From positions 62,001 through 126,000 of the forward strand of contig CAJOKJ010000008.1 in assembly GCA_905235155.1 (NCBI GenBank): a DNA stretch of 64,000 nucleotides, read 5' to 3'. This document shows positions 34,769-43,914 of the stretch, one piece after another. The notes beneath the pieces are model-generated. The model saw nothing but the letters and a program-made list of their open reading frames with translations, ran no database searches and had not been told where the DNA came from. The stretch's first letter is position 1, and every line of letters begins with the position of its first letter. Position numbers and translations under genes: made by a program. The DNA is from Candidatus Gastranaerophilales bacterium (GTDB taxonomy: Bacteria; Cyanobacteriota; Vampirovibrionia; Gastranaerophilales; Gastranaerophilaceae).

Positions 34769-36133
34769 TTATCCTTTTAACCAAATTATGTCATTAAAAA
34801 TGATGACAACCATTAAGACTATGAGCAATGAGAAAAAGAATGTTCCTATTTTTTCCACTGTTTCGTCTTTTAATCTTTTGCCTCTTATTTTTTCGATAAT
34901 AAGAAATAGAACATGCCCACCGTCAAGTGCAGGTATTGGTAAAAAGTTTACTATTGCTAAATCCATTGAGATTATTGCAGTTAATAGCAGTCCATAATAA
35001 ATACCGCTATTTTGTATTATGTCACCGCCAATTTTTGTGATTGCAACAATACCGTGAAGGTCTTTTAACGGTACTTTACCTGTAAATATCTGACCTAATC
35101 CGTAGCACATATTGTATGTGTTATACCATAAGTATTTCGTTCCGTATTTTACTACCGCCTTTAAACCTTTAGTTTTTTTCAGAACTTCTTTTTGTGCTAA
35201 TTCAATACCTATTTTACCATTTTTGTCAGCATATACAGGCTTCATAAGCAGCCATTTCCCATCACGTTTTACTGTGATATTTAAAGGATGTTTGTTGTCT
35301 GACATTGCCTTTGATATATCAGTTAATGAGAATTTGTCATTACCGATACAAAATTTGTTGTTATTAGAATGGATTTCATCTCTCAATTCTACAAGATTAT
35401 CGTCCAGTTTTTCTTCATTGCTTTGATATCTTATTATACCTTGCTCCATTTCTTTTGTGAATGAAATTGGAGATTCGTTATCTTTTTCCGGAAGTTTTAT
35501 CGTTACTCCTTGAGGTATAATTTCGTTTTCCGAATAGGCTTTATTTAATACTTTTAATTCTGCTAATTTTTGATTGGCTTGTGCTTTATTGTAATATCCG
35601 TCATAGGCTTTACTGTTTTTGATAATTGCAAGAATAGAACCCGTATTTGTTATTGGAGTATCGTTTATTGCAACAATTTGGTCACCCTTTTTAATACCTG
35701 AATTCCAAATAGAAGCAGATTTTTCGGCTGTGATGTTATTTACAAATATGTCATATTTTCCTTCTGGTAAAAATCCCCAGTGAAATGCTGCAAATAATAC
35801 GATTAAATATGCACAAATTACATTTGAAATCACACCTGCTGATACTACAACTGCACGTTGATAGATAGGTTTGTTTAAAAATCTTTCCTTTGAATCTGCC
35901 GGTAAATCGCAGTCTTTTTCATCATCGGGAAATGCTACATAACCGCCCAGTAGAAATGCATGAACAAGTATTGTTAAATCTCCGATTTTTTTTTCAAATA
36001 ATGTAGGCCCGATAGGTAGTCCGAAACCGAACTTTTCAACTCTTATACCGAAAGCTTTTGCTGCCATAAAGTGTCCTGCTTCGTGTACTAAAATCAATAC
36101 GCTTAACAATAAAAGCATTATTATAATTGACAT
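34769..36133 (-). CDS. rseP: Site-2 protease RseP
   Basis: RseP is an M50 intramembrane zinc protease that cuts anti-sigma factors and signal-peptide remnants. The first helix contains LVHEAGHFMAAKAFGI (HExxH) and a late helix has NFLPIPALDGGHVLF, the aspartate ligand. Between them lies a PDZ region (KKGDQIVAINDTPI) with a long insertion of about 100 residues (NQKLAELKVLNKAYS onwards), making the protein 454 residues against about 350-450 in relatives. I use ATG 36133, preceded by AAAGGAG; an upstream ATG would overlap the divergent comF promoter. Confidence 0.93.
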   Translation of the reverse strand: MSIIIMLLLLSVLILVHEAGHFMAAKAFGIRVEKFGFGLPIGPTLFEKKIGDLTILVHAFLLGGYVAFPDDEKDCDLPADSKERFLNKPIYQRAVVVSAGVISNVICAYLIVLFAAFHWGFLPEGKYDIFVNNITAEKSASIWNSGIKKGDQIVAINDTPITNTGSILAIIKNSKAYDGYYNKAQANQKLAELKVLNKAYSENEIIPQGVTIKLPEKDNESPISFTKEMEQGIIRYQSNEEKLDDNLVELRDEIHSNNNKFCIGNDKFSLTDISKAMSDNKHPLNITVKRDGKWLLMKPVYADKNGKIGIELAQKEVLKKTKGLKAVVKYGTKYLWYNTYNMCYGLGQIFTGKVPLKDLHGIVAITKIGGDIIQNSGIYYGLLLTAIISMDLAIVNFLPIPALDGGHVLFLIIEKIRGKRLKDETVEKIGTFFFSLLIVLMVVIIFNDIIWLKG

Positions 36134-36164
36134 AATTTCTCCTTTATTTTTATAATATTTTACC
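36127..36164 (+). promoter_or_regulatory. Promoter of comF; leaderless or nearly so
   Basis: Perfect TTGACA (36127-36132), 18 bases, TATAAT (36151-36156), then eight bases to ATG 36165. An overlapping TAATAT sits six bases from the ATG. The -35 overlaps the start of divergent rseP. Confidence 0.8.
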
Positions 36165-36803
36165 ATGAAAAATTTTTTACTTAGTTTACTTGATTGGATA
36201 TATAAAAAGAAATGTTACTTTTGCGGAAATTCAAAACAATCATTAAAAATGTGCGATAAATGTTATGACAAAATGAATTTTTGTAATGTAACCGTAAATC
36301 GTCAAATTTTGGGTGCAAATATATATGCTTGCGGATTATATAATGCTGAATTGCAAAAGCTGATAAGAGGTCTAAAATATCATAATCAAAGAGAATTAGC
36401 ATTTTATCAAGCAAAATTTATGTGGGAATTTTGGCAAAAAATTAATTTAAATGAAAATTTTTTGGTTGTACCTGTGCCTCTTTCAAAAGAACGTTATAAA
36501 CAGCGTAAATATAATCACATGGAGCTTGTTACAGAGGAGTTTTGTAAACTTTCAGGTTACAGTTATGATTTTGAATTAATAAAGAGAGTTAAAAATACAA
36601 AACCTCAATATAATTTAAAACGTAATGAAAGAATGAAAAATCTTGAAAATGCTTTTGAAGTTACAAAAGATACTGATAAACCTATATTATTGATAGATGA
36701 CATTTGTACAACAGGTTCTACTTTTGAATCAATAATTTTTGAATTGAATAAAAATAGTATTTATAATATAACATGTTTAGCTACGGCAACTGTGGAGTTT
36801 TAA
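36165..36803 (+). CDS. ComF family phosphoribosyltransferase-like protein
   Basis: The N-terminus has a zinc finger (CYFCG and CDKC). The C-terminal part is a type I phosphoribosyltransferase fold: VVPVPLSKERYKQRKYNHME and ILLIDDICTTGSTFES, the PRPP loop. ComF proteins take part in DNA uptake in naturally competent species, acting with type IV pilus machinery, which is encoded nearby. Length (212 aa) is usual. The stop overlaps the next start as TAATG. Confidence 0.9.
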   Translation: MKNFLLSLLDWIYKKKCYFCGNSKQSLKMCDKCYDKMNFCNVTVNRQILGANIYACGLYNAELQKLIRGLKYHNQRELAFYQAKFMWEFWQKINLNENFLVVPVPLSKERYKQRKYNHMELVTEEFCKLSGYSYDFELIKRVKNTKPQYNLKRNERMKNLENAFEVTKDTDKPILLIDDICTTGSTFESIIFELNKNSIYNITCLATATVEF

Positions 36804-37453
36804 TGAAAAAATTATTTATTTTAATTGTATTTATGTTTATAACTGTTCTTGACGCAAATGCTTTAGAGTGTGATACGTCAACTCAATGTGCGTTGTTAGG
36901 TAAACAGCTATTAGGTCAAAAAGAATATAAAAATGCAATAGAATGTTTTGACAGAGCAATTTCTTTAGATGAAAAGGATTTTTTTGCTTATGCCTATCGT
37001 GCAAAAGCATATTACTATTTAGGTGATTATAATAGTGCAAACAAAGATATTGAAAAATCTTTGGAGATAAAGCCAAATTCTGTTGCTTACGGTTTAAAAT
37101 CATCATTATTTCTTAAAGAAGGTAAATATCGGGAGGCAATTGACAGTTCATCAAATGCCATAGAATTAAATCCCGATTATATGAAATGTTATGAAGTTCG
37201 AGGCAGAGCTAAGGCGGGGTTAGAAGATTATTTCGGAGCCTTAAAAGACGCTACAAAAGCGATAAAGTTGCGTAGTAATTATGCAAAAAGTTATGAAGTT
37301 ATGGCTATGGCTCACATTGGATTAAGAGATTATCCGAGTGCGGTTGCTGATTATGAAAAAGCTGCAGAACTTTTTAAAGAGCAAGGTGATAGAAAAAATT
37401 ATAAAAAAATGAAAAAATTTATGAAACATTGCAGAAAGCGTATAGAAAAGTGA
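36803..37453 (+). CDS. Secreted TPR protein
   Basis: The first 20 residues (MKKLFILIVFMFITVLDANA) are a signal peptide. Five or six tetratricopeptide units follow, including YKNAIECFDRAISLDEKDF, FAYAYRAKAYYYLGDYNSA, YREAIDSSSNAIELNPDYM, YEVRGRAKAGLEDYFGAL and YEVMAMAHIGLRDYPSAV. It should bind partners in the periplasm. The start was chosen by the TAATG overlap with comF and the signal peptide. It overlaps the next gene by four bases. Confidence 0.82.
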   Translation: MKKLFILIVFMFITVLDANALECDTSTQCALLGKQLLGQKEYKNAIECFDRAISLDEKDFFAYAYRAKAYYYLGDYNSANKDIEKSLEIKPNSVAYGLKSSLFLKEGKYREAIDSSSNAIELNPDYMKCYEVRGRAKAGLEDYFGALKDATKAIKLRSNYAKSYEVMAMAHIGLRDYPSAVADYEKAAELFKEQGDRKNYKKMKKFMKHCRKRIEK

Positions 37454-37761
37454 TTATAGCACAATTTGCAAAGTATTTGCAGGAACGTGATGATGAAATT
37501 ATAAAAAATAAATCTACTTGTCATTTGTTATGCAATTGGATTATTAAAATTTTAGAAAATAAACCAAAAACTAATGTTGAAAAGATTATTCATACGGAAA
37601 TTGCTTGTGCGAAAAATGAATATGGAGAGTATCTTCTTGTTGCAAAATCTCAAAGCGGGCAAAAACTTACTAAAGCATTGTATCATTTTGCGTTGAGTTA
37701 TGAGCAGCATTTATTACGAAAATGGCTTGAAAGTAAAAATACAAATGATTTTAATTGCTGA
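37450..37761 (+). CDS. Small unknown protein, probably GTG-started
   Basis: The 103-residue protein is not recognised. It is soluble, with a helical N-terminus (VIIAQFAKYLQERDDEIIKN) containing a Cys pair (CHLLC), a central KIIHTEIACAKNEYGEYLLV and a helical end. I chose GTG 37450, which overlaps the TGA of the upstream TPR gene as GTGA; an in-frame TTG at 37429 is the alternative. There is no good ribosome site, which fits translational coupling. Confidence 0.55.
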   Translation: MIIAQFAKYLQERDDEIIKNKSTCHLLCNWIIKILENKPKTNVEKIIHTEIACAKNEYGEYLLVAKSQSGQKLTKALYHFALSYEQHLLRKWLESKNTNDFNC

Positions 37762-37829
37762 TTAAAGTTTAAAAAGTAGTTTAATTATTATAAAAATCTT
37801 AACTTTTTATTTAAATCTAAAAATTGATG

Positions 37830-37841
37830 TACAATAAATAT
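37830..37841 (+). promoter_or_regulatory. -10 element of the histidine kinase gene; leaderless
   Basis: TACAAT (37830-37835), six bases (AAATAT), then ATG 37842. I see no good -35 hexamer. Confidence 0.55.
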
Positions 37842-38564
37842 ATGGATAAAGATTCTACTCAGCATGATTTTATTTCAACGGTATCTCATGAATTAAGAAC
37901 TCCGCTTACAAGTATAAGAGGCTTTGCACAGACAATGTTGTCTTCTTGGGATGTTCTTGATGATGATAGTAAAAAACAATTTTTGAAAATTATTGAAGAA
38001 CAATCTAATAGGCTTATTAGGCTTGTTGAGAATATTTTGGCTGTTACAAAATCCCAAAATTCAAGTAATTATGTCTTTAAAAATGTAGAGCCAAATTCAG
38101 CAATTAAAAATGTTATACCAATTATTCAACAGCAGTATCCGTCAAAAAATATTGTGTTTGATTATAATAAAAATTTGCCGGAAATATTGATTGACAAAGA
38201 TAAATTTCAACAAATTATTATGAATTTACTGGAAAATGCTTGTAAATATTCTCAAGAAAATACAGACGTTAGTATAAAAACTGATTTTGCAGCAAATGAT
38301 TACATTTCAATAAAGATATCTGATGTCGGGGTGGAAATTAAAAATGAAGATAAAGCCAGAATATTTGAAAAATTTTCACGAATTGATAACCCCTTAACCC
38401 GTTCTGTTCAGGGTAGTGGATTGGGGCTATATATTACAAAAACTCTTGTTGAAAATATGAATGGTTCAATATCTGTTGAAAGTGATTCAAATAAAACAAC
38501 ATTTGAAGTTTTAATGCCTGTATGTGATATAGAAAATCAAGCGAGGGCAAAATGCAAACAATAA
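37842..38564 (+). CDS. Sensorless histidine kinase
   Basis: The 240-residue cytosolic protein has only a HisKA domain (HDFISTVSHELRTPLTSIRG, phosphoacceptor H16) and a HATPase domain (LLENACKYS, then GSGLGLYITKTLVE). There is no membrane segment, PAS, GAF or HAMP. The G1 box reads DVGVEI where DxGxGI is usual, so its ATP binding may be altered. The ATG follows TACAAT by six bases. It overlaps the REC-GGDEF-REC gene by 13 bases, so the two form a probable pair. Confidence 0.88.
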   Translation: MDKDSTQHDFISTVSHELRTPLTSIRGFAQTMLSSWDVLDDDSKKQFLKIIEEQSNRLIRLVENILAVTKSQNSSNYVFKNVEPNSAIKNVIPIIQQQYPSKNIVFDYNKNLPEILIDKDKFQQIIMNLLENACKYSQENTDVSIKTDFAANDYISIKISDVGVEIKNEDKARIFEKFSRIDNPLTRSVQGSGLGLYITKTLVENMNGSISVESDSNKTTFEVLMPVCDIENQARAKCKQ

Positions 38565-39844
38565 CTCTAATTATTGATGAACGAAAAGAGTTATCTACAA
38601 AATATCGAAAACTTTTGGAAGACGATTCAAATCATGTGGAAATAGTGAAAGAGGTATCTGTCGCATTCAAATTTATCCAAGAATATGAACCTGATTTGAT
38701 AATTGTATCTGATAGTATAAGTGCTGATTTATGCTCATTATGTGAACGATTGCGAATTTTGACTTTTAATATGCGACCTGTAATTGTTGCAATGTCAAAG
38801 TCAGCAGAAGTATCCGACAGAATAAAAGTTCTGGAAAGCGGTGCTGATGACTTTATTTCTGAACCGGTTAATTCTGATGAGTTTAAAATTCGTATTTTTG
38901 CACATATTCGCAGGGAATTTGAAACAAATTTAGATTCCAAAACAAAGTTGCCAACTGTAAAATATTGTAAAAAGGCAATAAAGCGTGTTATATCGTCGGA
39001 CTCTGCTTGGGCATGTTTAATAACAGGTATTGAAAATTTTTACAGTTACAAAGAGGCTTATACAGAACTGGCATCAGACAGGTTATTGCAAACTTTCAGT
39101 GCTATAATTAATTCCGCATTGGGAGTAACGGATTATATCGGAATGCTGTCAGATAGAGATTTTCTTATTATTACGTCTAATGAAAAAATTGAAAAATTAG
39201 CTTCATTTATAACCTACGCTTTTGAAACAGTTAAAAGTAAGTTTTATTCTGAACATGATTTGGAAAGAGGTTATATGATGATAAGAGGAGATGAATTTAC
39301 TGAAAGAAAGTGTGAATTTATTTATTCCGTGACAGGTGGTATAACAAGTGAAACTAAAAAGTTTGTAAACGAACAGGATATTATTACAGAATTAAGGCAG
39401 GCATATAATCTTGCAAAACAAAGTAAAGTATCAAATTATTTGATTGAAAGACCACGACTGTCAGGTATAAATTCTGTTATTGACAAAGAATTTAATAATA
39501 AGGTTTCAATTTACGAAAAAGATAGTGCTTTAGCATTGTTAATTTCTACCACATTGGGTTTAAAGGGGTTTGCCGCTGAAATTTGTAATTCGGCAAATGA
39601 TATATTTGATAAAAATCCTGCTTTGGTAATTTTTGATGCCAGTGACAGTGAAGATTTAGTTGATTTAGAAATTTGTAAAAATTTTAAAACTCAACATCCT
39701 CAAGTCAAAATTATAACAACTTCAATTTATCATAATAAAGAAAAAATATTGAATTCCGGAGCAGATGTTTATTTACCAAAGCCGTACACTATGGATACAT
39801 TGGTTGATTGGGCTGAGCTTGCAATAAAAGAATTCAATGACTAG
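38552..39844 (+). CDS. REC - degenerate GGDEF - REC response regulator
   Basis: The 430-residue protein has two receiver folds flanking a GGDEF-like fold. The first receiver (residues 1-125) lacks normal chemistry: the expected phosphoacceptor position in PDLIIVSDS is a Ser (S53, with D54 one step out), and the usual Lys-Pro is Glu-Pro. The middle fold (about 130-305) has SDRDF where GGDEF should be, so no cyclase activity is expected. The C-terminal receiver has D362 in VIFDASD and K410 in YLPKPY and looks active. The protein probably acts by protein contacts, as the partner of the upstream kinase. Confidence 0.8.
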   Translation: MQTITLIIDERKELSTKYRKLLEDDSNHVEIVKEVSVAFKFIQEYEPDLIIVSDSISADLCSLCERLRILTFNMRPVIVAMSKSAEVSDRIKVLESGADDFISEPVNSDEFKIRIFAHIRREFETNLDSKTKLPTVKYCKKAIKRVISSDSAWACLITGIENFYSYKEAYTELASDRLLQTFSAIINSALGVTDYIGMLSDRDFLIITSNEKIEKLASFITYAFETVKSKFYSEHDLERGYMMIRGDEFTERKCEFIYSVTGGITSETKKFVNEQDIITELRQAYNLAKQSKVSNYLIERPRLSGINSVIDKEFNNKVSIYEKDSALALLISTTLGLKGFAAEICNSANDIFDKNPALVIFDASDSEDLVDLEICKNFKTQHPQVKIITTSIYHNKEKILNSGADVYLPKPYTMDTLVDWAELAIKEFND

Positions 39845-39845
39845 T

Positions 39846-40133
39846 CTATTTATTTAATGCGTCTTTGAGTGCTTTTTCCAGTACTTCTATTTTTGATTCC
39901 AAAACTTTTACTTTTGAATCGCTCTCATCTGAATTTATAGAACTTTTTTCCAATTCACGTTTGTATACTTTTAGTTTTCTTGACACATCAAGCATATATG
40001 AAAGTGTAAACAATATTCCGATTATAAAACCGCTACAAGCGAAAATTGCTAGTTTATAATCTTTTAATTCATAACAAAGATAACCTGTGCAAATTAATAT
40101 TAGTATAGAAATTAATCTTAAAAATATAATCAT
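39846..40133 (-). CDS. LapA-like small membrane protein
   Basis: Two membrane helices (residues 2-20 and 27-50, ACSGFIIGILFTLSYML) and a charged coiled coil (SKVKVLESKIEVLEKALKD) match the LapA/DUF1049 layout of about 95 residues. LapA acts in lipopolysaccharide assembly in E. coli; here that role is not proven. The start overlaps the rluD stop as ATGA. Confidence 0.75.
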   Translation of the reverse strand: MIIFLRLISILILICTGYLCYELKDYKLAIFACSGFIIGILFTLSYMLDVSRKLKVYKRELEKSSINSDESDSKVKVLESKIEVLEKALKDALNK

Positions 40134-41038
40134 TTTTGACTCCTTAAATATTTCAGAACTTTTTGTATTTTTTCGTCTGGTTCTATTTCCAGATTTATTA
40201 TCTCATCAGAAAATGGTTTTGTAAACTGTAATTTGTATGCTTGTAAAACTTGTTCCTGTGTTTTAATTTTTTCAGGTCTTGCTCCATACAAAGTGTCATT
40301 AAAAACCGGTGTTCTAAAATAACTCATGTGTACTCTTATTTGATGTGTTCTTCCCGTTTTTAAATTTAATTCAAGGTATGTTGAATTTTTAAAACGTTCT
40401 AAAACTTTGTATTCTGTAATACTTGGTTTTCCACCTTCTACAACTGCCATTTTATGCGGTTGGGTAGGATGTCTTCCTATTGGAAGGTTAATTATTCCGC
40501 TTTCATTTTTTACTGAACCTTTTACAATTGCTAAATATTTTTTTATTGCAGTTTTGTTTTTAATTTGGTTTGCAAGGATTTCGTGTGCTTCATTATTTTT
40601 GGCAATCATTAAAAGCCCCGATGTATTTCTATCAAGCCTGTGTACAATACCACGTCTAAATTCACCATTAACATCAGAAAGGTTGTTGCAATATTTATAT
40701 AAAAGTGCATTTACAAGAGTATTCTCACGTTCTATTGTTGTCGGATGAGTAAGCATTCCGGAAGGCTTATTTACGACAAGCATATTTTCATCTTCCCAAA
40801 CAATATCAAGAGGAATATTTTGCGGATTTATTTTAACTTCTTCTATTACTTGTTGTTCAAATTCAATAACATCGCCTTCGTGAATTTTGTGTGAAGCTTT
40901 TTTAATTTCACCGTTTACTGTTACATATCCGTTTTTGATTGCATTTTGGAGTTTTGAACGTGAAATATCTGCAATTAAATTTGTAAGATAATTGTCTAAT
41001 CTTATATTTTCATCAGTTTCATCAGTTAAAAATTTCAT
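40130..41038 (-). CDS. rluD: Pseudouridine synthase, RluD type
   Basis: RluA-family enzymes make pseudouridine in 23S rRNA. The first 60 residues are an S4 RNA-binding domain (NIRLDNYLTNLIADISRSKL) and the catalytic motif is HRLDRNTSGL with D136. GRTHQIRVHM completes the family core. At 302 residues with an S4 domain it is closest to RluD. I start at ATG 41038, which overlaps the lspA stop as ATGA; an upstream ATG would add 20 unsupported residues. Confidence 0.93.
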   Translation of the reverse strand: MKFLTDETDENIRLDNYLTNLIADISRSKLQNAIKNGYVTVNGEIKKASHKIHEGDVIEFEQQVIEEVKINPQNIPLDIVWEDENMLVVNKPSGMLTHPTTIERENTLVNALLYKYCNNLSDVNGEFRRGIVHRLDRNTSGLLMIAKNNEAHEILANQIKNKTAIKKYLAIVKGSVKNESGIINLPIGRHPTQPHKMAVVEGGKPSITEYKVLERFKNSTYLELNLKTGRTHQIRVHMSYFRTPVFNDTLYGARPEKIKTQEQVLQAYKLQFTKPFSDEIINLEIEPDEKIQKVLKYLRSQK

Positions 41039-41526
41039 AATTGTTTTAAACTTGTTTTCGTTAAAAGTAAAATTATTATTATAAATATGCTTGTACATAT
41101 TAGAATATCAGAAAAATTAAATATCGGAAAATTTATAAATTTTAAATTTATAAAATCTCTTACATAACCGAGTATAACCCTTTCGTATAAATTGCAAAAT
41201 ATGCCTGACAATAACACAGAGAACCAGAAAATACCATTAAATGTCATAGTGCCGGCATGTCTTATAATATATGCAAACAAGCTTATTAGTGCTATAACTG
41301 CAAGTGCTATTAGTATAAAAGGGTATTCTTTCAAGATGCTAAATGCTGCACCTGTATTTTGCATGTAATTTATTGAAAAAACATTGTTGTTTATTTCAAG
41401 TCCTTGTTTAATAAGTTCTGTAATGTAATCAGAAATGTATAGGTTAGTGAAAGTGAAAATGCCAAAAATTAAAAATAAATATGAAATTTTAATCCACAAG
41501 TTTTGCGGTTGTTTCTTTCTTGCCAT
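41035..41526 (-). CDS. lspA: Lipoprotein signal peptidase LspA
   Basis: LspA cleaves lipoprotein signal peptides in the inner membrane. It has four membrane segments and the signature NTGAAFSILKEYPF. The two catalytic aspartates are in GYVRDFINLKFI and IFNFSDILI. Length (163 aa) is normal. A strong AAAGGAAA precedes the start, which lies 38 bases inside the preceding gene. Confidence 0.95.
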   Translation of the reverse strand: MARKKQPQNLWIKISYLFLIFGIFTFTNLYISDYITELIKQGLEINNNVFSINYMQNTGAAFSILKEYPFILIALAVIALISLFAYIIRHAGTMTFNGIFWFSVLLSGIFCNLYERVILGYVRDFINLKFINFPIFNFSDILICTSIFIIIILLLTKTSLKQL

Positions 41527-42424
41527 TTTCCTTTACCTTTGAAAAATCTTTTGCCGCAATAACATTAGTTCTTGTTATAACGTATCCTAAGCCGGTTACT
41601 ATAAGTTTAATTTCTTTTTCTTTAGTTACTTGTGCTCTTGTAATACCAACAGATGCAACAGTATATTCATTCAAATTTTCTTTGTTTGCTCTGAAAACTC
41701 TTTCTAGTATGCCGCTTTCAGGTAATTTTCTATATACTTCTGTTGCGTTTACGTGTGGATATGTAATTTTTTCTTGCCCGATTGATGCTATTGTTAGCAT
41801 TTTTTTATCAGGTACAGTAATATTCAAACTTGCGGTATATTCTTTATTTGCGGGAACTAACTGCGGTACAATAAGTTCAATTTTAATATCATTTGCTTCA
41901 CCGTAAGTTAATTCTGTCTTTTCACTTATTATGCTGTCTGATTTAATTAACCAGCGGTCGCCAATTTTTTCTAAATAATAAAGACTGTCTGAAGTGCTTT
42001 TTAAATAACCTTTTATTTCTGTTTCATCAACTTTTTCTGTTGTTGTTGCCTTTGCATTTTCTGTTACAGCGACAATGGCAGTATTTCCAATAATGCTTAT
42101 GTTGTCGATATGCATTGTATATTTTATGTCAGGATATAATTTCCAAGTTTTTTCAACAAGTTCAAAGTACATATTTAAATCAAATCCGTCAGCGTTGATA
42201 TAATCGTTGGCATATAAAGTTCTAAGTTTGTCTTTATCATTTGTATTTGTATAATAAATTTGTTGTCTTAGTGTTGCTTTAACTTCTTTTTCAAGCGATT
42301 GTATTTGTTGTTTTTCATTTCTTGCTTGTTTTTTATCTGTCGCATAGGCAACATAATTATCGCTGGCAAAGCAGTTTTGTGACATAAATAGTGATATTAA
42401 TAAAACAAAAATAATTCTTTTCAT
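41489..42424 (-). CDS. Secreted NTF2-like domain protein
   Basis: The 311-residue protein has a signal peptide (FVLLISLFMSQNCFA). Residues about 45-165 have the shape of an NTF2/SnoaL-type fold (LRTLYANDYINADGFDLNMY, IVAVTENAKATTTEK, YYLEKIGDRWLIKSDSI). A beta-rich C-terminal domain follows with KIELIVPQLVPANKEYTA. No enzymatic residues can be assigned. It starts six bases after TATAAT on the minus strand and overlaps lspA, so it leads the lspA-rluD-lapA operon. Confidence 0.7.
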   Translation of the reverse strand: MKRIIFVLLISLFMSQNCFASDNYVAYATDKKQARNEKQQIQSLEKEVKATLRQQIYYTNTNDKDKLRTLYANDYINADGFDLNMYFELVEKTWKLYPDIKYTMHIDNISIIGNTAIVAVTENAKATTTEKVDETEIKGYLKSTSDSLYYLEKIGDRWLIKSDSIISEKTELTYGEANDIKIELIVPQLVPANKEYTASLNITVPDKKMLTIASIGQEKITYPHVNATEVYRKLPESGILERVFRANKENLNEYTVASVGITRAQVTKEKEIKLIVTGLGYVITRTNVIAAKDFSKVKENGKKETTAKLVD

Positions 42425-42436
42425 AATTTGATTATA
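42425..42436 (-). promoter_or_regulatory. -10 element of the NTF2-like/lspA operon; leaderless
   Basis: TATAAT on the minus strand, six bases (CAAATT), then the ATG at 42424. It lies between fliI and this gene, so transcription can start separately from fliI. Confidence 0.6.
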
Positions 42437-42438
42437 CC

Positions 42439-43788
42439 TTAAACATTTACATTTGACATCATTTCTATAAGAGTGCTGATAGTTGTATCCATGCTTACAA
42501 TATCAGTGGTTCTTTGTTGCAAGAAAGCATTAATTTGTGGCATCATTTCAATTGCAATATCAAGACTTGGATTAGAACCTTGTTGATACATGCCAACATC
42601 AATTAAGTCTTTATTTTCTCTGTAAAGTGCTAAAAGTTTACGCATTTTACCTGCTGCTGATTTGTGTTCTGATGAAGCAATGGCACTCATAAGACGTGAT
42701 ATACTGCCTAAAACATCAATTGCAGGATAATGGTTTGCTTCAGCAACTTTTCTTGATAAGAAAATGTGACCGTCTGTAATCCCACGCACCGTATCAACGA
42801 TAGGGTCATTAATGTCATCACCTTCCATTAAAACTGTGTAAAAAGCAGTAATAGAGCCTTTAGGACTGTTACCTGCCCGTTCAAGAACTTTTTGCAACCA
42901 AGAGAATATTGAAGGCGGATATCCCTTCATTGTAGGCGGTTCTCCAAGTGAAAGACCTACTTCACGACCTGCCATTGCACAACGTGTAACCGTATCGGTC
43001 ATTAGAAAAACTTTTTTACCTTGATCTCTAAAATATTCACAAACCGCAGTTGCTGCAAGTAAACATTTTTGACGAATTAACGGAGGCTGATCACCTGTTG
43101 CACAAACAAGAACAGATTTTTTCATGCCTTCTTCACCTAAAGCATCTTCTATAAATTCTTTTACCTCACGACCACGTTCTCCGATTAGTGCAACAACGTT
43201 TACATCCGCATCAGAGTTTCTTGCAATCATACCTAAAAGTGTTGATTTACCTACCCCTGAACCGGCAAATAGACCCATACGTTGTCCGCAACCGAATGTC
43301 AAACAAGAATCTATTGCTCTTACACCGGTTGAGAACATTTCCGTAATAATAGGGCGTTCAAACGGACTTGGCGGCGGGCCTTCAATGTTTCTCCATTCGG
43401 CATGCTCTAACGGCAGCGGACTTCCGTCCATTGGATTACCCATAGGGTCTATAAGTCTGCCTAATAAAAAGTCCCCAACAGGAATTGTAATAGGTTGACC
43501 TGTCGATGATACCAGACATCCTTGACCTATACCATTACCGTCCAAGAGCAAAAGTAATTGTGCCACTTCTCCTTTAAATGCAGCAACTTCCGCAGGTTTT
43601 TTTTCTCCTGTGTTCGTTTCTATGTAGCATAAATCTCCGATTTTAAGTCCCGGAAGCTTAACTTCTACTGTTAAACCAAGTAATTTCGACACGGTACCCT
43701 TATACTGATACAATGTTGTTCTGTCAAGTACTTCACGAGTTCTTTGCTTTATTTCATCTATTCTTGATTGGTCGATTTCATCAAACAT
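42439..43788 (-). CDS. fliI: Flagellar export ATPase FliI
   Basis: FliI is the ATPase of the flagellar type III export gate, related to F1 beta. The Walker A loop is GLFAGSGVGKSTLL (residues about 162-175) and GERGREVKEFIED follows. EVGLSLGEPPTMKGYPPSIF is typical of the family. Length (449 aa) is normal. It stands apart from the motor operon at 1.3-4.9 kb; fliH and fliJ are not in the window. The start follows TACAAT by six bases. Confidence 0.96.
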   Translation of the reverse strand: MFDEIDQSRIDEIKQRTREVLDRTTLYQYKGTVSKLLGLTVEVKLPGLKIGDLCYIETNTGEKKPAEVAAFKGEVAQLLLLLDGNGIGQGCLVSSTGQPITIPVGDFLLGRLIDPMGNPMDGSPLPLEHAEWRNIEGPPPSPFERPIITEMFSTGVRAIDSCLTFGCGQRMGLFAGSGVGKSTLLGMIARNSDADVNVVALIGERGREVKEFIEDALGEEGMKKSVLVCATGDQPPLIRQKCLLAATAVCEYFRDQGKKVFLMTDTVTRCAMAGREVGLSLGEPPTMKGYPPSIFSWLQKVLERAGNSPKGSITAFYTVLMEGDDINDPIVDTVRGITDGHIFLSRKVAEANHYPAIDVLGSISRLMSAIASSEHKSAAGKMRKLLALYRENKDLIDVGMYQQGSNPSLDIAIEMMPQINAFLQQRTTDIVSMDTTISTLIEMMSNVNV

Positions 43789-43800
43789 AAGTTAATTGTA
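43789..43800 (-). promoter_or_regulatory. -10 element of fliI; leaderless
   Basis: TACAAT on the minus strand, six bases (TAACTT), then ATG 43788. I see no convincing -35. Confidence 0.55.
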
Positions 43801-43852
43801 TCACATTTTTAAGAAATTTCCTAAAAATTTATATTTAATATATAATTATAGA

Positions 43853-43858
43853 TATAAT
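43853..43858 (+). promoter_or_regulatory. -10 element of pnp
   Basis: TATAAT lies about 57 bases upstream of the pnp start. The predicted leader contains a small GGGC...GCCC hairpin and AGAAGGA before the ATG, so pnp is a leadered gene. Confidence 0.5.
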
Positions 43859-43914
43859 AATGTACACATAAGAAAAAGGGCAAAAAGACGAAGCCCGAGA
43901 AGAAAGAAGGAAAA

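Noticed and set aside
34759-34782. Terminator between the SLT gene and rseP
   Set aside because: The eight-base inverted repeat GGTTAAAA/TTTTAACC is AT-rich, lies in the rseP end and lacks a clear T-tract.
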